This document shows, piece after piece, positions 41,185-48,899 of a stretch of 48,899 nucleotides of DNA. Under the pieces are notes generated by a model. That model was not told the origin of the DNA, ran no database searches, and saw only the letters and a program-made list of their open reading frames with translations. The position numbers and the translations under genes were made by a program. The number at the start of each line of letters is the position of its first letter. Position 1 is the first letter of the stretch. Origin of the DNA: Clostridia bacterium (GTDB lineage Bacteria > Bacillota > Clostridia > Oscillospirales > Acutalibacteraceae); the NCBI GenBank assembly GCA_017440965.1, contig JAFSGH010000086.1, positions 1 through 48,899 on the forward strand, in the 5' to 3' direction.

Positions 41185-42030
41185 TCAGAATGCATTTACT
41201 GCGGATATTATTGCATAAAGTGCGGGGAATACAAAGCAGGAGCTGTCAAAACGGTCCATAACGCCGCCGTGTCCGGGAAGGAGATTTCCGAAATCCTTGA
41301 TGCCGTGATGTCTTTTTATTGTAGATGCGGCAAGGTCGCCGAAGATACTGATAACGGAAAGACATACGGAGGAGATCATAACAAGGGGAAGAGAGACAGC
41401 CTCTGAAAGAGCAAATCTGTACCTGAAAATGAAGAAAAGAATTATATTTATGATCAATGTGCCTATGACGCCGCCTATTGCACCCTCAACGGTTTTCTTC
41501 GGAGAAATAACGGGAGCAAGCTTGTGCTTACCGAAGAATCTTCCTGCAAAATATGCAAAGGTATCGGAAAGCCAGCAGCAGAAGAATGCAAAAAGGATAA
41601 AGAAAATACCGTCACTCTTTTTATATGCCTCGGGAAATGCTTTATATACATCCCTGAAAAGAATTACCGAGGAAAGTGCCGAGGGGATAAAGGCACTTGC
41701 AAAAAGTGAGCAGGTGATCTGTTCAAATTTGAGATTTTTGAAGTCAAGCACCATTATTATAAGATAAAGCATTACAATAAATGCAATTACGGGGAATACG
41801 GGAATATTCAGCTTTTCCTTGTATTCGAACCATAAGGGAACAAGCAGAGAAATAAGGATGCTGAGAACCTTTATTACGGGATTTTTAATTTCAAATACTT
41901 TTACCATTTCATATACACCTATAGCACCGACAACAGCCAGCACAACGGAGAATACCGGTGTATACATTGAGAACAGCCAGCCTATAACTGCAGCTGTTCC
42001 GACAAGACCTGTGATAATTCGACTTTTCAT
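41185..42030 (-). CDS. cdsA: Phosphatidate cytidylyltransferase
   Basis: 281 residues with about eight membrane segments. The CdsA signature is near the C-terminus: STIKRHHGIKDFGNLLPGHGGVMDRFDS, cited here as its parts SxxKR, KDFGNLLPGHGG and MDRFDS, with the acidic metal sites. FGKHKLAPVISPKKTVEG is the second conserved region. It makes CDP-diacylglycerol, the precursor of phospholipids. It follows uppS by 59 nt. Confidence 0.96.
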   Translation of the reverse strand: MKSRIITGLVGTAAVIGWLFSMYTPVFSVVLAVVGAIGVYEMVKVFEIKNPVIKVLSILISLLVPLWFEYKEKLNIPVFPVIAFIVMLYLIIMVLDFKNLKFEQITCSLFASAFIPSALSSVILFRDVYKAFPEAYKKSDGIFFILFAFFCCWLSDTFAYFAGRFFGKHKLAPVISPKKTVEGAIGGVIGTLIINIILFFIFRYRFALSEAVSLPLVMISSVCLSVISIFGDLAASTIKRHHGIKDFGNLLPGHGGVMDRFDSSCFVFPALYAIISAVNAF

Positions 42031-42089
42031 AATTTTTTCCTATCTGTTTTTATTGAAAATAAAGCGGATGCGTGCACATCCGCCGTAAT

Positions 42090-42815
42090 TTATACTCCGC
42101 CGAAGCGTCTGTTTCTTTTTTCGTATGCTCTGAGGGCTTCATCCAAATCTCTTTCGGTAAAATCAGGCCATAAAACATCGGAATACCAGAATTCCGCATA
42201 TGCCGACTGCCATAAAAGGAAGTTGGAAAGACGCTGTTCACCGCTGGGCCTTATAACAAGATCAACGGGAGGCTGCTCTGCAGTATAAAGTCCCTGCTGT
42301 ATCATATCAGAGGTTATTTCATCAGGCTTTATTTTTCCTGAAAGAACATCTCTTGCGATATTTTTTACGCTGTGAAGGATTTCCTGCTGACCGCCGTAGT
42401 TTATTGCAAGATTAAGGTTGACCTTATCCATATCCTTTGTTGCATTCTCAAGATATTCCATAGCGGCACGAAGCTCGGGTGTAAGAGCATCCTTATCACC
42501 TAAGAAGCGAAGACGTATTCCTTTTTCGATATTCTCCTGAAGTCTGTCCTCAGCTTCCTTCAGATAATCTCCGAAGAGCTTCATAATAGCATTTACCTCG
42601 TCCTCGGGACGGGCCCAGTTTTCGGTTGAAAAGGCATAAAAGGATATATGGCGGATACCCAGATCTCCTGCGTATTCACCGATCCTTCGGAATGTTTTTG
42701 CACCTTCGATGTGCCCCATTTTTCTCGGAAGACCGCGGCTTTTTGCCCATCTTCCGTTGCCGTCCATTATAATACCGATATGGGCGGGCAGAACAGAAAA
42801 ATTGTTATCAGCCAT
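42090..42815 (-). CDS. uppS: Isoprenyl (undecaprenyl) diphosphate synthase
   Basis: 241 residues. Cis-prenyltransferase motifs: GIIMDGNGRWAKSRG with D18, FYAFSTENWARP, and the C-terminal DLVIRPSGEQRLSNFLLWQSAY cited in part as IRPSGE and SNFLLWQ. The RPSG here stands for the common RTSG. It makes the undecaprenyl carrier for peptidoglycan. Two bases lie between the frr stop and this start, so coupling is likely. It takes its precursors from the MEP genes in the same cluster. Confidence 0.96.
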   Translation of the reverse strand: MADNNFSVLPAHIGIIMDGNGRWAKSRGLPRKMGHIEGAKTFRRIGEYAGDLGIRHISFYAFSTENWARPEDEVNAIMKLFGDYLKEAEDRLQENIEKGIRLRFLGDKDALTPELRAAMEYLENATKDMDKVNLNLAINYGGQQEILHSVKNIARDVLSGKIKPDEITSDMIQQGLYTAEQPPVDLVIRPSGEQRLSNFLLWQSAYAEFWYSDVLWPDFTERDLDEALRAYEKRNRRFGGV

Positions 42816-42817
42816 GA

Positions 42818-43372
42818 TCAGATTTCCATTACCTCTGCTTCTTTAGCGGCTGCAACTGCATCGACCTGCTTGATGAAATCGTCAGTGATCTTCTGTACTT
42901 CGCCTTCGCCGTACTTAAGATCATCCTCTGTGATCTCTGAGTTCTTTTTCATAGCCTTAAGCTTTTCAAGAGCTTCTCTTCTGATATTTCTCACTGCAAC
43001 CTTTGAATTTTCTGCAGTTGCCTTGATATCCTTTACAAGGCTCTTTCTTCTTTCCTCTGTAAGAGGGGGGAAGGTAAGACGGATAACAGTACCGTCATTC
43101 TGAGGATTGATGCCGATATCAGAGGTCTGGATAGCTTTTTCGATAAGCTTGAGAGCGGACTTGTCCCAGGGCTGAATAACAAGAATTCTTGCTTCTGCAA
43201 CAGATACTGCTGCCATCTGATTTACGGGAGTGGGAACGCCCCAATAATCTACTCTTATGGAATCGAGCACTGCAGGGTTAGCTCTTCCTGCACGGATAGA
43301 GTTATACTCTGAATTGAGTGCGGAAATGGTCTTGTTCATTTTTTCTTTTGCAAAATCAAATACTGTTTTCAT
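42818..43372 (-). CDS. frr: Ribosome recycling factor
   Basis: 184 residues, the standard size. Recognised by NSIRAGRANPAVLDSIRVDYWG, PWDKSALKLIEKAIQTSDIG, and VRNIRREALEKLK. With EF-G it splits the post-termination ribosome. It is 43 nt after pyrH and 2 nt before uppS. Confidence 0.98.
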   Translation of the reverse strand: MKTVFDFAKEKMNKTISALNSEYNSIRAGRANPAVLDSIRVDYWGVPTPVNQMAAVSVAEARILVIQPWDKSALKLIEKAIQTSDIGINPQNDGTVIRLTFPPLTEERRKSLVKDIKATAENSKVAVRNIRREALEKLKAMKKNSEITEDDLKYGEGEVQKITDDFIKQVDAVAAAKEAEVMEI

Positions 43373-43415
43373 TGGATTATCCTCCGTTTAATTTATTGTG
43401 TCAGTGAAAGCTCAC

Positions 43416-44120
43416 TTATTTTACTATTGTACCGATATTTTCGCCGAGAACTGCTCTTTTTATATTTTCCGGATCCTCAAGATTGAAAACAAGAACGGGC
43501 AGACGGGAATTTCCTGCAAGAGCTGCAGCCGTGTTATCCATAACACCGAGATGCTTTTCAAGTATCTCGTCGTATGTAAGGGAATCGTATTTTACCGCAT
43601 CGGCAAATTTATTGGGATCTTTATCGTAAACACCGTCAACATTGGTTGCCTTGAAGAAGATGTCACATTCTGTCTCGATGGCTCTGAGAGCTGCTCCCGA
43701 GTCTGTGCTGAAAAGGGGGCTGCCCGTGCCGCAACCGAAAATAACGACACTGCCTTTTTCCATATATCTTACAGCTTCATCCTTGTTGAAGGGAAGAGCC
43801 ATTCTCTGAATATCAAGTGCTGTCATAACAACGGCATCATTGCCCGCCTGGATAAGTCCTTCCTGAAGAGCAAGGGAATTGATGACTGTTGCAAGCATTC
43901 CCATATGATCGGCTCTTGTACGGTCCATACTGCCGCTTGATCTTCCTCTCCAGAAGTTACCTCCGCCCACGACGATTCCTATCTGAACGCCGAGATCAGA
44001 GACCTCCTTTATAATACCGCAGACCTTGTTTACAACATCAAAGTTGATGCCGTGTCCTGCTTCACCTGCAAGGACCTCACCGCTTAATTTCAGAAGTATT
44101 CTCTTATAAACAGGTTTCAT
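43416..44120 (-). CDS. pyrH: Uridylate kinase
   Basis: 234 residues. Amino-acid-kinase fold: LLKLSGEVLAG at 9-19, GIVVGGGNFWRG at 48-59, and FGCGTGSPLFSTDSGAALRA near 128-147. It phosphorylates UMP to UDP. AGGAGG is placed before the ATG. It is the first gene of the conserved cluster; a -10-like TATAAT lies upstream on the minus strand but its -35 is unclear. Confidence 0.98.
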   Translation of the reverse strand: MKPVYKRILLKLSGEVLAGEAGHGINFDVVNKVCGIIKEVSDLGVQIGIVVGGGNFWRGRSSGSMDRTRADHMGMLATVINSLALQEGLIQAGNDAVVMTALDIQRMALPFNKDEAVRYMEKGSVVIFGCGTGSPLFSTDSGAALRAIETECDIFFKATNVDGVYDKDPNKFADAVKYDSLTYDEILEKHLGVMDNTAAALAGNSRLPVLVFNLEDPENIKRAVLGENIGTIVK

Positions 44121-44192
44121 AAAATCCTCCTAATTTTTCTCACATTATATTCTAACCGAAAAAAAACAATATGTAAAGAAAAAAATACAAAC

Positions 44193-44220
44193 TTGACTAT
44201 TTTTTTCTTTATGCTATAAT
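44193..44220 (+). promoter_or_regulatory. Promoter of nahK
   Basis: TTGACT (44193-44198), 16-bp spacer, TATAAT (44215-44220), 28 bp before the start codon. Confidence 0.8.
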
Positions 44221-44248
44221 TTTTACAGTAACAATAGGAGGTAAAACT

Positions 44249-45376
44249 ATGTTTACTAAAGAAGAGATCAAGTCTATTCTTGATAATTTTGCGATAGCAG
44301 GTACATTTTCAGGCTTCTATCCTATTGATGACGGTCATATAAATGATACTTTTACTGTCGTTTATAATATCGGCAGGAAGGAGATGCGTCATCTTCTTCA
44401 GAGGATAAATACCACGGTATTCAAAAATCCCGATGAGCTTATGGCAAATGTTGACTGTGTCACGGCGTTTCTCAGAGATAAGATAATTGCAGTGGGAGGA
44501 GATCCCGAAAGAGAAGCCTTGTACTGCAAGCCCACAAGAACAGGTAAAAAGTATTATACCGACAGCGAGGGCAGAGTATGGCGTCTTTACAATTTTATTG
44601 ATAACAGTTATTCCAATAATTCAATCGAGTCACCCGAAGTATTTTTCAATGCCGGAAAAGCCTTCGGTGATTTTCAGAGGCTTCTTGCAGATTTCCCCAT
44701 TGATAAGCTATATGAGACCATTCCCGATTTCCATAACACGGGAAAACGCTACAGAAATCTTATAAATTCCGTAGCAGCCGATCCTAAGGGCAGAGTGAAA
44801 TATGTTCAGGAGGAGCTTAATTTCTGTTATGCCCGCCGTAACGAGACATATGTACTTACGGGAAAAACACTTATAGGCGACCTTCCTCTGAGAGTTACTC
44901 ATAATGATACAAAGCTCAATAATATTCTTTTCGATAAGACGACCGATGAGCCTATATGTATCGTTGACCTTGATACGGTTATGCCGGGACTCAGTCTCTA
45001 CGATTTCGGTGATGCTATCCGTTTCGGAGCAAACACGACCACAGAGGATGATAAGGATATTAAAAATGTTTCTCTTGATCTCGGTCTTTATGAGCAGTAT
45101 GTAAGAGGTTTTCTTACCTCTGCAGGCGAGAGCCTTGTTACAGAGGAGGTAAGACTTCTGCCCTTTGCTTCAAAGATGATGACATTTGAGTGCGGTATGC
45201 GTTTTCTTACCGACTATATTGACGGAGATGTATATTTCAAGACACATTATCCCGATCATAATCTTGTCCGCTGTCACACTCAGTTTGCTCTTGTTGCAGA
45301 TATGGAAGCTAAATACGATGAGATGATGAAGATAACTGAAAATGCCTATAAGGAAATATGCGGCAGTGAGCTTTGA
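44249..45376 (+). CDS. nahK: N-acetylhexosamine 1-kinase-like phosphotransferase
   Basis: 375 residues, close to the bifidobacterial NahK (about 360) over the whole length: DDGHINDTFTV, LLQRINTTVF, WRLYNFIDNSYS, GKAFGDFQRLL, RVTHNDTKLNNILFD with H218-N-D220, IVDLDTVMPG with D240/D242, FGDAIRFGA, FECGMRFLTDYIDGDVYF and HNLVRCHTQ. The enzyme phosphorylates GalNAc or GlcNAc at C1 for the galacto-N-biose/lacto-N-biose route, with GalT as the next step. The lacto-N-biose phosphorylase is not in the window. AGGAGGT before the ATG and a strong promoter; single-gene unit. Confidence 0.9.
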   Translation: MFTKEEIKSILDNFAIAGTFSGFYPIDDGHINDTFTVVYNIGRKEMRHLLQRINTTVFKNPDELMANVDCVTAFLRDKIIAVGGDPEREALYCKPTRTGKKYYTDSEGRVWRLYNFIDNSYSNNSIESPEVFFNAGKAFGDFQRLLADFPIDKLYETIPDFHNTGKRYRNLINSVAADPKGRVKYVQEELNFCYARRNETYVLTGKTLIGDLPLRVTHNDTKLNNILFDKTTDEPICIVDLDTVMPGLSLYDFGDAIRFGANTTTEDDKDIKNVSLDLGLYEQYVRGFLTSAGESLVTEEVRLLPFASKMMTFECGMRFLTDYIDGDVYFKTHYPDHNLVRCHTQFALVADMEAKYDEMMKITENAYKEICGSEL

Positions 45377-45434
45377 AATTTTTCGGACAGATGTTGCGAT
45401 AATTGTTCATTAATAAAAGTTTAACAAAAACAGA

Positions 45435-45476
45435 GAAATCTTTGGTGATAGTGTTTATACCAAAGGTTTCTTTTTT
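45435..45476 (+). terminator. Terminator of nahK
   Basis: GAAATCTTTGGT (45435-45446) pairs with ACCAAAGGTTTC (45459-45470), with one G-T pair, followed by six T. Confidence 0.88.
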
Positions 45477-45490
45477 GTTAGTATACACAA

Positions 45491-45519
45491 TTGTGATCGG
45501 ATGCTATATATGATAAAAT
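45491..45519 (+). promoter_or_regulatory. Promoter of the large surface protein
   Basis: TTGTGA (45491-45496), 17-bp spacer, TAAAAT (45514-45519), in a very AT-rich stretch 61 bp before the start codon. Confidence 0.6.
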
Positions 45520-45579
45520 TATTATATATATAACACTTTTGTATATATAATTTTCTATGAAAAGGAGAGTTAAAAAAAT

Positions 45580-48500
45580 ATGACAAAAGCTAAGATTTAT
45601 TCAAAAAAAGTCTTAAGCATATTTATAGCAATATTAATGTGCTTAACGGTCATTCCTCTTGTCAGTGAAACTGCCCCTGAGGCTGATGCCGCAACGGCAG
45701 GCAAGTATGACATTAAGGTCGAGCTTACCGTTACCAACGGTGCTGACGGATGGGATAAAAACAATCATTACGTGTACCATAAGGCAAACAACGGTACGGG
45801 CACACAGTCCTCACAGTCTGTGAGTCTTTCTACCGGAAATATGGATGAGGAAAAAACTCATACATTTACCTATACGGGTACAGGCTTTCCCACATCATAT
45901 TCCTTTGAGTACAGCTTCGGCGGCGGTCTTACCTGGCGTAAGCTTGAGTTTAATCTTAAGGTATATGCATCAAAAACCGGTGCGAATTCATGGAAAGAGG
46001 TCATGAGCGGTTCATTCAGCGATGAGTCAAGTGCATTCAGTGCGGCTAAGGGCACATGGACGGTCAATGCCTCCACAAATATTGCAGCTCCTGCATCTAT
46101 ATCCTGGACCAACACCGCTAAAAGCGTAACTGTTCCGCAGACCGGCACTGCAACTGTTGCAACTACAGCTGCGACTGTATATGATCAGTACGGTGTTGAA
46201 TGGTATCAGGAGCCTTATTATGCATTAGGAACAAGTGATACTCCCACATCTACAAACGCAACCATTTCAGGTATTACAAGAACAACATCTATGTCAAATA
46301 CCTGTACGGTAAGTGTTACAAATGCTGCAAAGACATGGGTAGATAACGGCGGCGGCACTTCAAGAGATGTTTATGTTACAGCTTACATCAACAGTGTTAA
46401 GACATCTACTACAACAAAGGTAACTGTAAATCAGGTAAAATATAATGTCAAGTTCTATAACGGAGACACCTTGTTGAACACCGTTACTTCAAATCAGGAG
46501 TTTTACTATAATAATCGTCCTACTTATAACGGTGAAGTATCAAAGGATGCTGATGCACAGTATACATATACATTTGATGGCTGGACCGTAAACAAAGACG
46601 GCAGCGGAACGGTATATACTGCTCTGACCATCCCTGTCGCAACTGCTAATACTTCATATTATGCTCATTATTCAACAGTTACCAATCAGTATAAGGTCAC
46701 TTTTGAAAATTACGACGGAACTGTTCTTCAGTCCGGTAAGCTGAATTACGGTACGCTTCCCGTTTATGAGGGTGGAACTCCCAAAAAGCCCAATACTCCC
46801 GAATATACATATACATTTGCAGGATGGAGCCCTGAGGTCTCTGAGGTCGAAAAGGAGATCGTTTATACAGCACAGTTTACAGAGACAAAAAATAAATACA
46901 CTGTAGAATTCTGTAACGATAACGGAGATACTCTTGATGTGCAGACATTGGAATACGGTGCAACTCCCGTTTATCATGGTGCAACGCCTACTAAGGCCAG
47001 TGATGCACAGTATACATATGTTTTTGCAGGCTGGTCACCTGAGATCGAGCCTGTTACCACTCAGGCAATATATACAGCAACCTATGAAGCTAAGCTTAAT
47101 TCATATGAGGTTGTATTCAAGAATGAAGACGGCACTGTTCTTCAGTCATCAAGCTACGATTACGGCACAACACCTTCCTGCGGTATCACTCCCGTGAAGG
47201 CATCGGATGCTCAGTATGATTATACTTTTGCCGGCTGGAGTCCTGCTATCACAACGGTAACGGGAAATCAGGAATATACTGCATTATTTACACCCGTTCA
47301 GAAGGAATACACTGTTTATTATAAAAACTATGACGGCTCCGCACTTACAGAGGAGAACGTTTCATACGGAGAAGCTGCTCAGATGGCAGATGCCCTTACT
47401 CCCTCAAAACCTTCCTCTGACGGAAAGACATATGTTTTTGCAGGCTGGAGTGCAGATCTTTCATCTGTTACCAAGAACACATATGCTGTTGCTCAGTATG
47501 CTGTAGAAGGTGCAGAAAACTATTGGGTGACTTTTGTTGATACCGACGGCAGTGTTCTTTATAAGACTATAGTTGAAGAAGGTGGAACAGCTGTTTACGG
47601 AGCTGCTGCTCCCGTAAAGGAAGGTTATGAATTTGTCGGCTGGGATAAATCACTTGAAAATGTAACAGCCGATATGACTGTAACAGCTCTTTATTCCAAG
47701 GACGGAGAGCAGTATGTTGTTACCTTCGTTGACTGGGATGACACCTTTATAAAGTCCGCGATTGTAAATCACGGTGAAGCAGCCGTTGCTCCCGATGATC
47801 CCGAAAGAGAAGGCGATGAGAATACAGTATATAAATTCTCAGGTTGGGATAAGGATATCAGCAATGTTACAGAGAATCTTGTTGTTAAGGCAACATATTC
47901 TGTTCATACTCATGAATATAACACCTTTGTTGAAAATGTAGTTCCTGCAAGCTGTACTGAAAACTCAATTGATAAGTTCTCCTGCAGCTGCGGTCTTACA
48001 AAGAATATTGAAGCAGAAGACTCCAAGGATATGAGTAACCATACGGGTACACTTACCCTAACCGGTAACAAAAAAGAAACCTGCACAGAAAACGGTTATT
48101 CCGGCGATATGGTATGTGATGCTTGTAATAATGTCGCAATAAAGGGTGAAGTAATTACTGCTCCCGGTCATAATGCAGGGGAGATAGTTGTAGAGAATGT
48201 AAAAGACGGTTCCTGCACAGTTCCCGGTACTTATGAAGAGGTTAGCTACTGTACGGTATGTAATGAAGAAGTCAGTCGAGAGAGTAAAACAGGTGCTCTT
48301 CTTCCTCATACATCAGGTGAAACAGTTATCGAAAATAATGTTGAAGCAGACTGTGAAAATGCAGGCTCTTATGACGAAGTAGTTTATTGCTCAGTATGTA
48401 ATGAAGAGCTTTCAAGAAAAACAACAACAGTTGACGCACTCGGACACGAGGAAGCAGAGGCTGTAATTGAAAACAAAGTCGAAGCAGACTGTGAAAATGA

Positions 48501-48899
48501 CGGCTCATATGAGACAGTAGTTTACTGTTCAGTATGTAACAAGGAGCTTTCAAGAGTAAAGACAACAGTTGACGCACTCGGACACGAGGAAGCTGATGCA
48601 GTTGTTGAAAACGAAGTTGAAGCAGACTGTGAGAATGCAGGTTCATATGATGAAGTTGTTTATTGTACAGTTTGTGATAAGGAACTTTCAAGAGTAACAA
48701 AAGAAGTTCCCAAGCTCGGCCATAAGGAAGCTGAAGCTGTAACCGAAAACGAAGTAGCAGCAGACTGTGAGAATGCAGGCTCTTATGATGAGGTTGTTTA
48801 TTGTACAGTTTGTGATAAGGAACTTTCAAGAGTAACAAAAGAAGTTCCCAAGCTCGGCCATAAGGAAGCAACAGCTGTAACAGAAAACGAAGTAGCAGC
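45580..48899 (+). CDS. Large secreted repeat protein (InlB-type repeats + cysteine repeats), cut by the window end
   Basis: At least 1,106 residues; the frame is open to the last base, so the C-terminus is missing. Start at the ATG with AAAGGAGAG upstream. Signal peptide about 1-38 (ends ADA-AT). An N-terminal beta-rich region (about 39-285) includes GGGLTWRKLEF and Ig-like strands. Then come seven Listeria-Bacteroides (InlB B/Flg_new) repeats of 60-80 residues, each with V-x-F...DG-x-L near the start and F-x-GW in the middle (46441-47910). After that are cysteine repeats: two degenerate ones, then regular 46-residue units from 48166 to the edge, each with C-x4-G-S/T-Y...YC-x-VC and a GH or PH start. 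It is likely a cell-surface adhesin or matrix protein. A C-terminal anchor may lie outside the window. Confidence 0.9.
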   Translation, partial: MTKAKIYSKKVLSIFIAILMCLTVIPLVSETAPEADAATAGKYDIKVELTVTNGADGWDKNNHYVYHKANNGTGTQSSQSVSLSTGNMDEEKTHTFTYTGTGFPTSYSFEYSFGGGLTWRKLEFNLKVYASKTGANSWKEVMSGSFSDESSAFSAAKGTWTVNASTNIAAPASISWTNTAKSVTVPQTGTATVATTAATVYDQYGVEWYQEPYYALGTSDTPTSTNATISGITRTTSMSNTCTVSVTNAAKTWVDNGGGTSRDVYVTAYINSVKTSTTTKVTVNQVKYNVKFYNGDTLLNTVTSNQEFYYNNRPTYNGEVSKDADAQYTYTFDGWTVNKDGSGTVYTALTIPVATANTSYYAHYSTVTNQYKVTFENYDGTVLQSGKLNYGTLPVYEGGTPKKPNTPEYTYTFAGWSPEVSEVEKEIVYTAQFTETKNKYTVEFCNDNGDTLDVQTLEYGATPVYHGATPTKASDAQYTYVFAGWSPEIEPVTTQAIYTATYEAKLNSYEVVFKNEDGTVLQSSSYDYGTTPSCGITPVKASDAQYDYTFAGWSPAITTVTGNQEYTALFTPVQKEYTVYYKNYDGSALTEENVSYGEAAQMADALTPSKPSSDGKTYVFAGWSADLSSVTKNTYAVAQYAVEGAENYWVTFVDTDGSVLYKTIVEEGGTAVYGAAAPVKEGYEFVGWDKSLENVTADMTVTALYSKDGEQYVVTFVDWDDTFIKSAIVNHGEAAVAPDDPEREGDENTVYKFSGWDKDISNVTENLVVKATYSVHTHEYNTFVENVVPASCTENSIDKFSCSCGLTKNIEAEDSKDMSNHTGTLTLTGNKKETCTENGYSGDMVCDACNNVAIKGEVITAPGHNAGEIVVENVKDGSCTVPGTYEEVSYCTVCNEEVSRESKTGALLPHTSGETVIENNVEADCENAGSYDEVVYCSVCNEELSRKTTTVDALGHEEAEAVIENKVEADCENDGSYETVVYCSVCNKELSRVKTTVDALGHEEADAVVENEVEADCENAGSYDEVVYCTVCDKELSRVTKEVPKLGHKEAEAVTENEVAADCENAGSYDEVVYCTVCDKELSRVTKEVPKLGHKEATAVTENEVA
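46441..47910 (+). repeat. Seven InlB/Listeria-Bacteroides-type repeats within the surface protein
   Basis: Successive units carry FDGW, FAGWSPE, FAGWSPE, FAGWSPA, FAGWSAD, FVGWDKS and FSGWDKD at matching points, with VTF/VEF/VVF-type strands at their starts. The middle units are closest to each other; the last two have shifted to GWDK, so the array has two sub-groups. Confidence 0.85.
48166..48899 (+). repeat. 138-bp (46-residue) cysteine-repeat array running off the window
   Basis: Units start at 48166, 48304, 48442, 48580, 48718 and 48856, exactly 138 bp apart with no indel. Each encodes one C-x(11)-C-x2-C set (such as DCENAGSYDEVVYCTVC) and an LSR segment. The units at 48580 and 48718 are almost identical over their last 80 bases, a sign of recent tandem duplication. 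Confidence 0.93.

Noticed and set aside
44121-44192. Promoter for pyrH on the minus strand
   Set aside because: A TATAAT is present, but no -35 box at 16-18 bp could be found.
48326-48871. Minus-strand frame rich in leucine with an internal repeat
   Set aside because: It is the antisense of the 138-bp cysteine-repeat array; the periodic leucine is an artefact of that DNA.

Overview
The window reads as chromosome from an anaerobic, Gram-positive gut Clostridium relative, most like the Oscillospiraceae/Ruminococcaceae. The reasons are: the gene order pyrH-frr-uppS-cdsA-dxr-rseP-ispG; class II GalT; a NahK-type N-acetylhexosamine kinase; a dockerin-bearing secreted lysozyme; secreted proteins rich in bacterial Ig-like, InlB-type and cysteine repeats; GGAGG-type ribosome sites; near-consensus sigma-A promoters; and small palindromic elements with ACTCCCTC ends. 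No species can be named from this alone. I see no rRNA and no CRISPR array. There is one tRNA, Leu(UAG).

Layout. (1) 1-3010: a LytTR response regulator faces a secreted Ig-like protein. The intergene holds two ACTCCCTC-ended palindromic elements and, between them, a direct repeat spaced like a LytTR operator. (2) 3100-8760: an AT-rich accessory island ending at the 3' end of tRNA-Leu. It holds a Com-like zinc-ribbon gene, a TnpV-like gene and a 1577-residue SMEK-STAND NTPase, a likely anti-phage gene, with its own promoter and terminator. (3) 9133-17547: seven tightly packed minus-strand genes (old yellow enzyme with a cysteine cluster, SDR, fumarate-reductase-like flavoprotein, TIM-barrel isomerase, 2-hydroxyacid dehydrogenase, heparinase II/III-like protein, PHP hydrolase) from one good promoter. 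I cannot assign this pathway to a known one. (4) 17729-22781: a DtxR-type regulator followed by GH30, a PatB-type PLP enzyme fused to a redoxin domain, and a GPH sugar:cation symporter, ending in a strong terminator.

(5) 22917-31630: a LiaF-like/DUF4097 pair, an alpha/beta hydrolase, GH2, GH29 fucosidase, galT and a small secreted cysteine-rich protein. (6) 31708-35640: phosphoribosyltransferase, a small BofC-like membrane protein ending in a 28-bp tandem repeat, penicillin-binding protein 1A and RuvX. (7) 35674-37617: a secreted CHAP-SH3-SH3-GH25-dockerin protein. (8) 37807-44120: the housekeeping isoprenoid/lipid/translation cluster. (9) 44249 to the end: nahK, then a large surface protein running off the right edge, with seven InlB-type repeats followed by 46-residue cysteine repeats.

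Together the carbohydrate genes (GH2, GH29, GH30, heparinase II/III, GPH symporter, GalT, NahK) suggest use of complex host or plant glycans. GH29 + GalT + NahK fits galacto-N-biose/lacto-N-biose type salvage, but the phosphorylase and epimerase are not in the window. The two best candidates for something undescribed are the SMEK-STAND island and the seven-gene redox/lyase operon.
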